Shown here: positions 63,397-64,000 of the stretch, in pieces
Layout: each line of letters opens with the position of its first letter
Numbering within the stretch: the first letter of the stretch is position 1
NCBI RefSeq assembly: GCF_041538045.1
Contig: NZ_JBGOSE010000005.1
Span: 248,001 to 312,000, forward strand
Origin: Aliiglaciecola sp041538045
GTDB taxonomy: Bacteria > Pseudomonadota > Gammaproteobacteria > Enterobacterales > Alteromonadaceae
Length of the DNA: 64,000 nt
Direction: 5' to 3'
Made by a program: the position numbers and the translations under genes
The notes under the pieces: generated by a model
Told to the model about the DNA's origin: nothing
Databases searched by the model: none
What the model saw: the letters and a program-made list of their open reading frames with translations, nothing else

Positions 63397-63429
63397 AAAA
63401 GGGTTAACGTCACGTTAGCCCTTTTTTTT
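63397..63429 (+). terminator. Rho-independent terminator of ppa
   Basis: AGGGTTAACG pairs with CGTTAGCCCT (one mismatch) across TCA and runs into eight T. Confidence 0.9.
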
Positions 63430-63511
63430 AATTTTTCTATACCAGCATTTATCTGCAAACTCCTGTAAACTTGCCACTCTTTATTATTTCTTCATATGGC
63501 TCGACAAAAAC

Positions 63512-64000
63512 ATGAAGCTGAATTCAATTCGAAATAATCCACAACTGTTGTTGTTGGCCATGGCCTTTGTGATGCCTTTGGTATTTTCGGTTTGGAATGC
63601 GCTACTGAATAATTTTGTGGTGGAAAAAGCTCATTTTAGCGGTGCGGAAATTGGTATGCTGCAAAGCCTGCGAGAGGTACCGGGTTTTCTAGCGTTTACC
63701 GCGGTCTTTCTATTATTGGTTATCAAAGAGCAAACCTTAGCCATGCTCTCCCTCGCCGTCATGTGTGTTGGTGTTGCAATGACGGGATTCTTTCCATTTG
63801 AGATTGGTTTGTATTGCACAACGGTGATTATGTCCATTGGGTTTCATTATTTTGAAACTATGAATCAATCGCTGACCTTGCAATGGTTAGGAAAAGACAA
63901 AACTGCTCACTTTATGGGTCAGCAATTAGCGGTGAAAAGTTTCGCCTCTTTATTTGCCTATGGCAGTATTTGGCTGCTGATGGATTATGTGGGTATCAGC
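63512..64000 (+). CDS. MFS transporter, 3' end cut by the window
   Basis: The frame is open from ATG at 63512 to the last base, giving 163 residues of a major-facilitator-like protein. Hydrophobic segments at about 12-30, 45-70, 75-95 and 98-118 are helices of the first half, and QSLREVPGFLAF and SIGFHYFETMNQSLTLQWLGKDK lie in loops and helix ends. The substrate cannot be told. No strong ribosome site is seen at the start; it lies 131 bp after ppa. Confidence 0.75.
   Translation, partial: MKLNSIRNNPQLLLLAMAFVMPLVFSVWNALLNNFVVEKAHFSGAEIGMLQSLREVPGFLAFTAVFLLLVIKEQTLAMLSLAVMCVGVAMTGFFPFEIGLYCTTVIMSIGFHYFETMNQSLTLQWLGKDKTAHFMGQQLAVKSFASLFAYGSIWLLMDYVGIS

Overview
The window reads as a chromosomal segment of a marine gammaproteobacterium of the order Alteromonadales, most likely an Alteromonadaceae member of the Glaciecola/Paraglaciecola kind. 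This is inferred from protein character, moderate GC, and the conserved housekeeping blocks lptM-lysA-dapF-DUF484-xerC-yigB and mpl-ubiX. No rRNA, tRNA, CRISPR or phage genes were recognised.
Bases 1-17,200 look like an accessory region built of modules separated by arrays of GTAG-headed palindromes that have the form of REP/BIME elements. In order they are: the end of a Cys-rich small protein; array A; a CusCBA copper/silver efflux operon; array B; a glutaredoxin-membrane fusion; array C; a leftward cluster tatA-tatB-tatC-phoX-PEP-CTERM protein; array D (about 940 bp, nine units); and a leftward adaptor/RND pump pair. In three of these genes (cusA, the glutaredoxin fusion and the RND pump) the stop codon is the TAG of a REP GTAG head. 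The TatABC proteins look alphaproteobacterial in type and sit directly upstream of a Tat-signal PhoX phosphatase, which suggests an acquired export-plus-substrate cassette.
Bases 17,200-40,200 hold a DsrE-like secreted protein, a membrane protein of unknown function, an ATP-grasp ligase, a kynurenine-pathway pair (tryptophan 2,3-dioxygenase-like and kynureninase) divergent from an Lrp/AsnC regulator with a clear operator region, a receiver-TPR protein, a DUF3300 protein with a long basic tail, a second (MexEF/AcrAB-like) RND operon, ribA, a large 7TM-PAS-GGDEF-EAL protein, selO with a DUF3630 partner, a cytochrome c, a GST, recQ and a thioesterase.
Bases 40,200-56,150 contain a RAYT-type Y1 transposase flanked by inverted GGACAGGCA / TGCCTGTCC motifs. 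The same motif recurs at 44.7 kb and in a 52-bp-period array at 55.8-56.1 kb, so this is a second repeat family, distinct from the GTAG family. Between these lie a COQ8-like kinase/MscS operon, DUF3010, rarD, a diguanylate cyclase, uvrD with a LexA-like box, cysE, yigB, xerC, DUF484, dapF, lysA and the short lptM.
Bases 56,180-64,000 hold a glycosyltransferase and PAP2 phosphatase pair, rraA, an S1/P1 nuclease, ubiX, mpl, fbp, ppa and the start of an MFS transporter cut by the window end.
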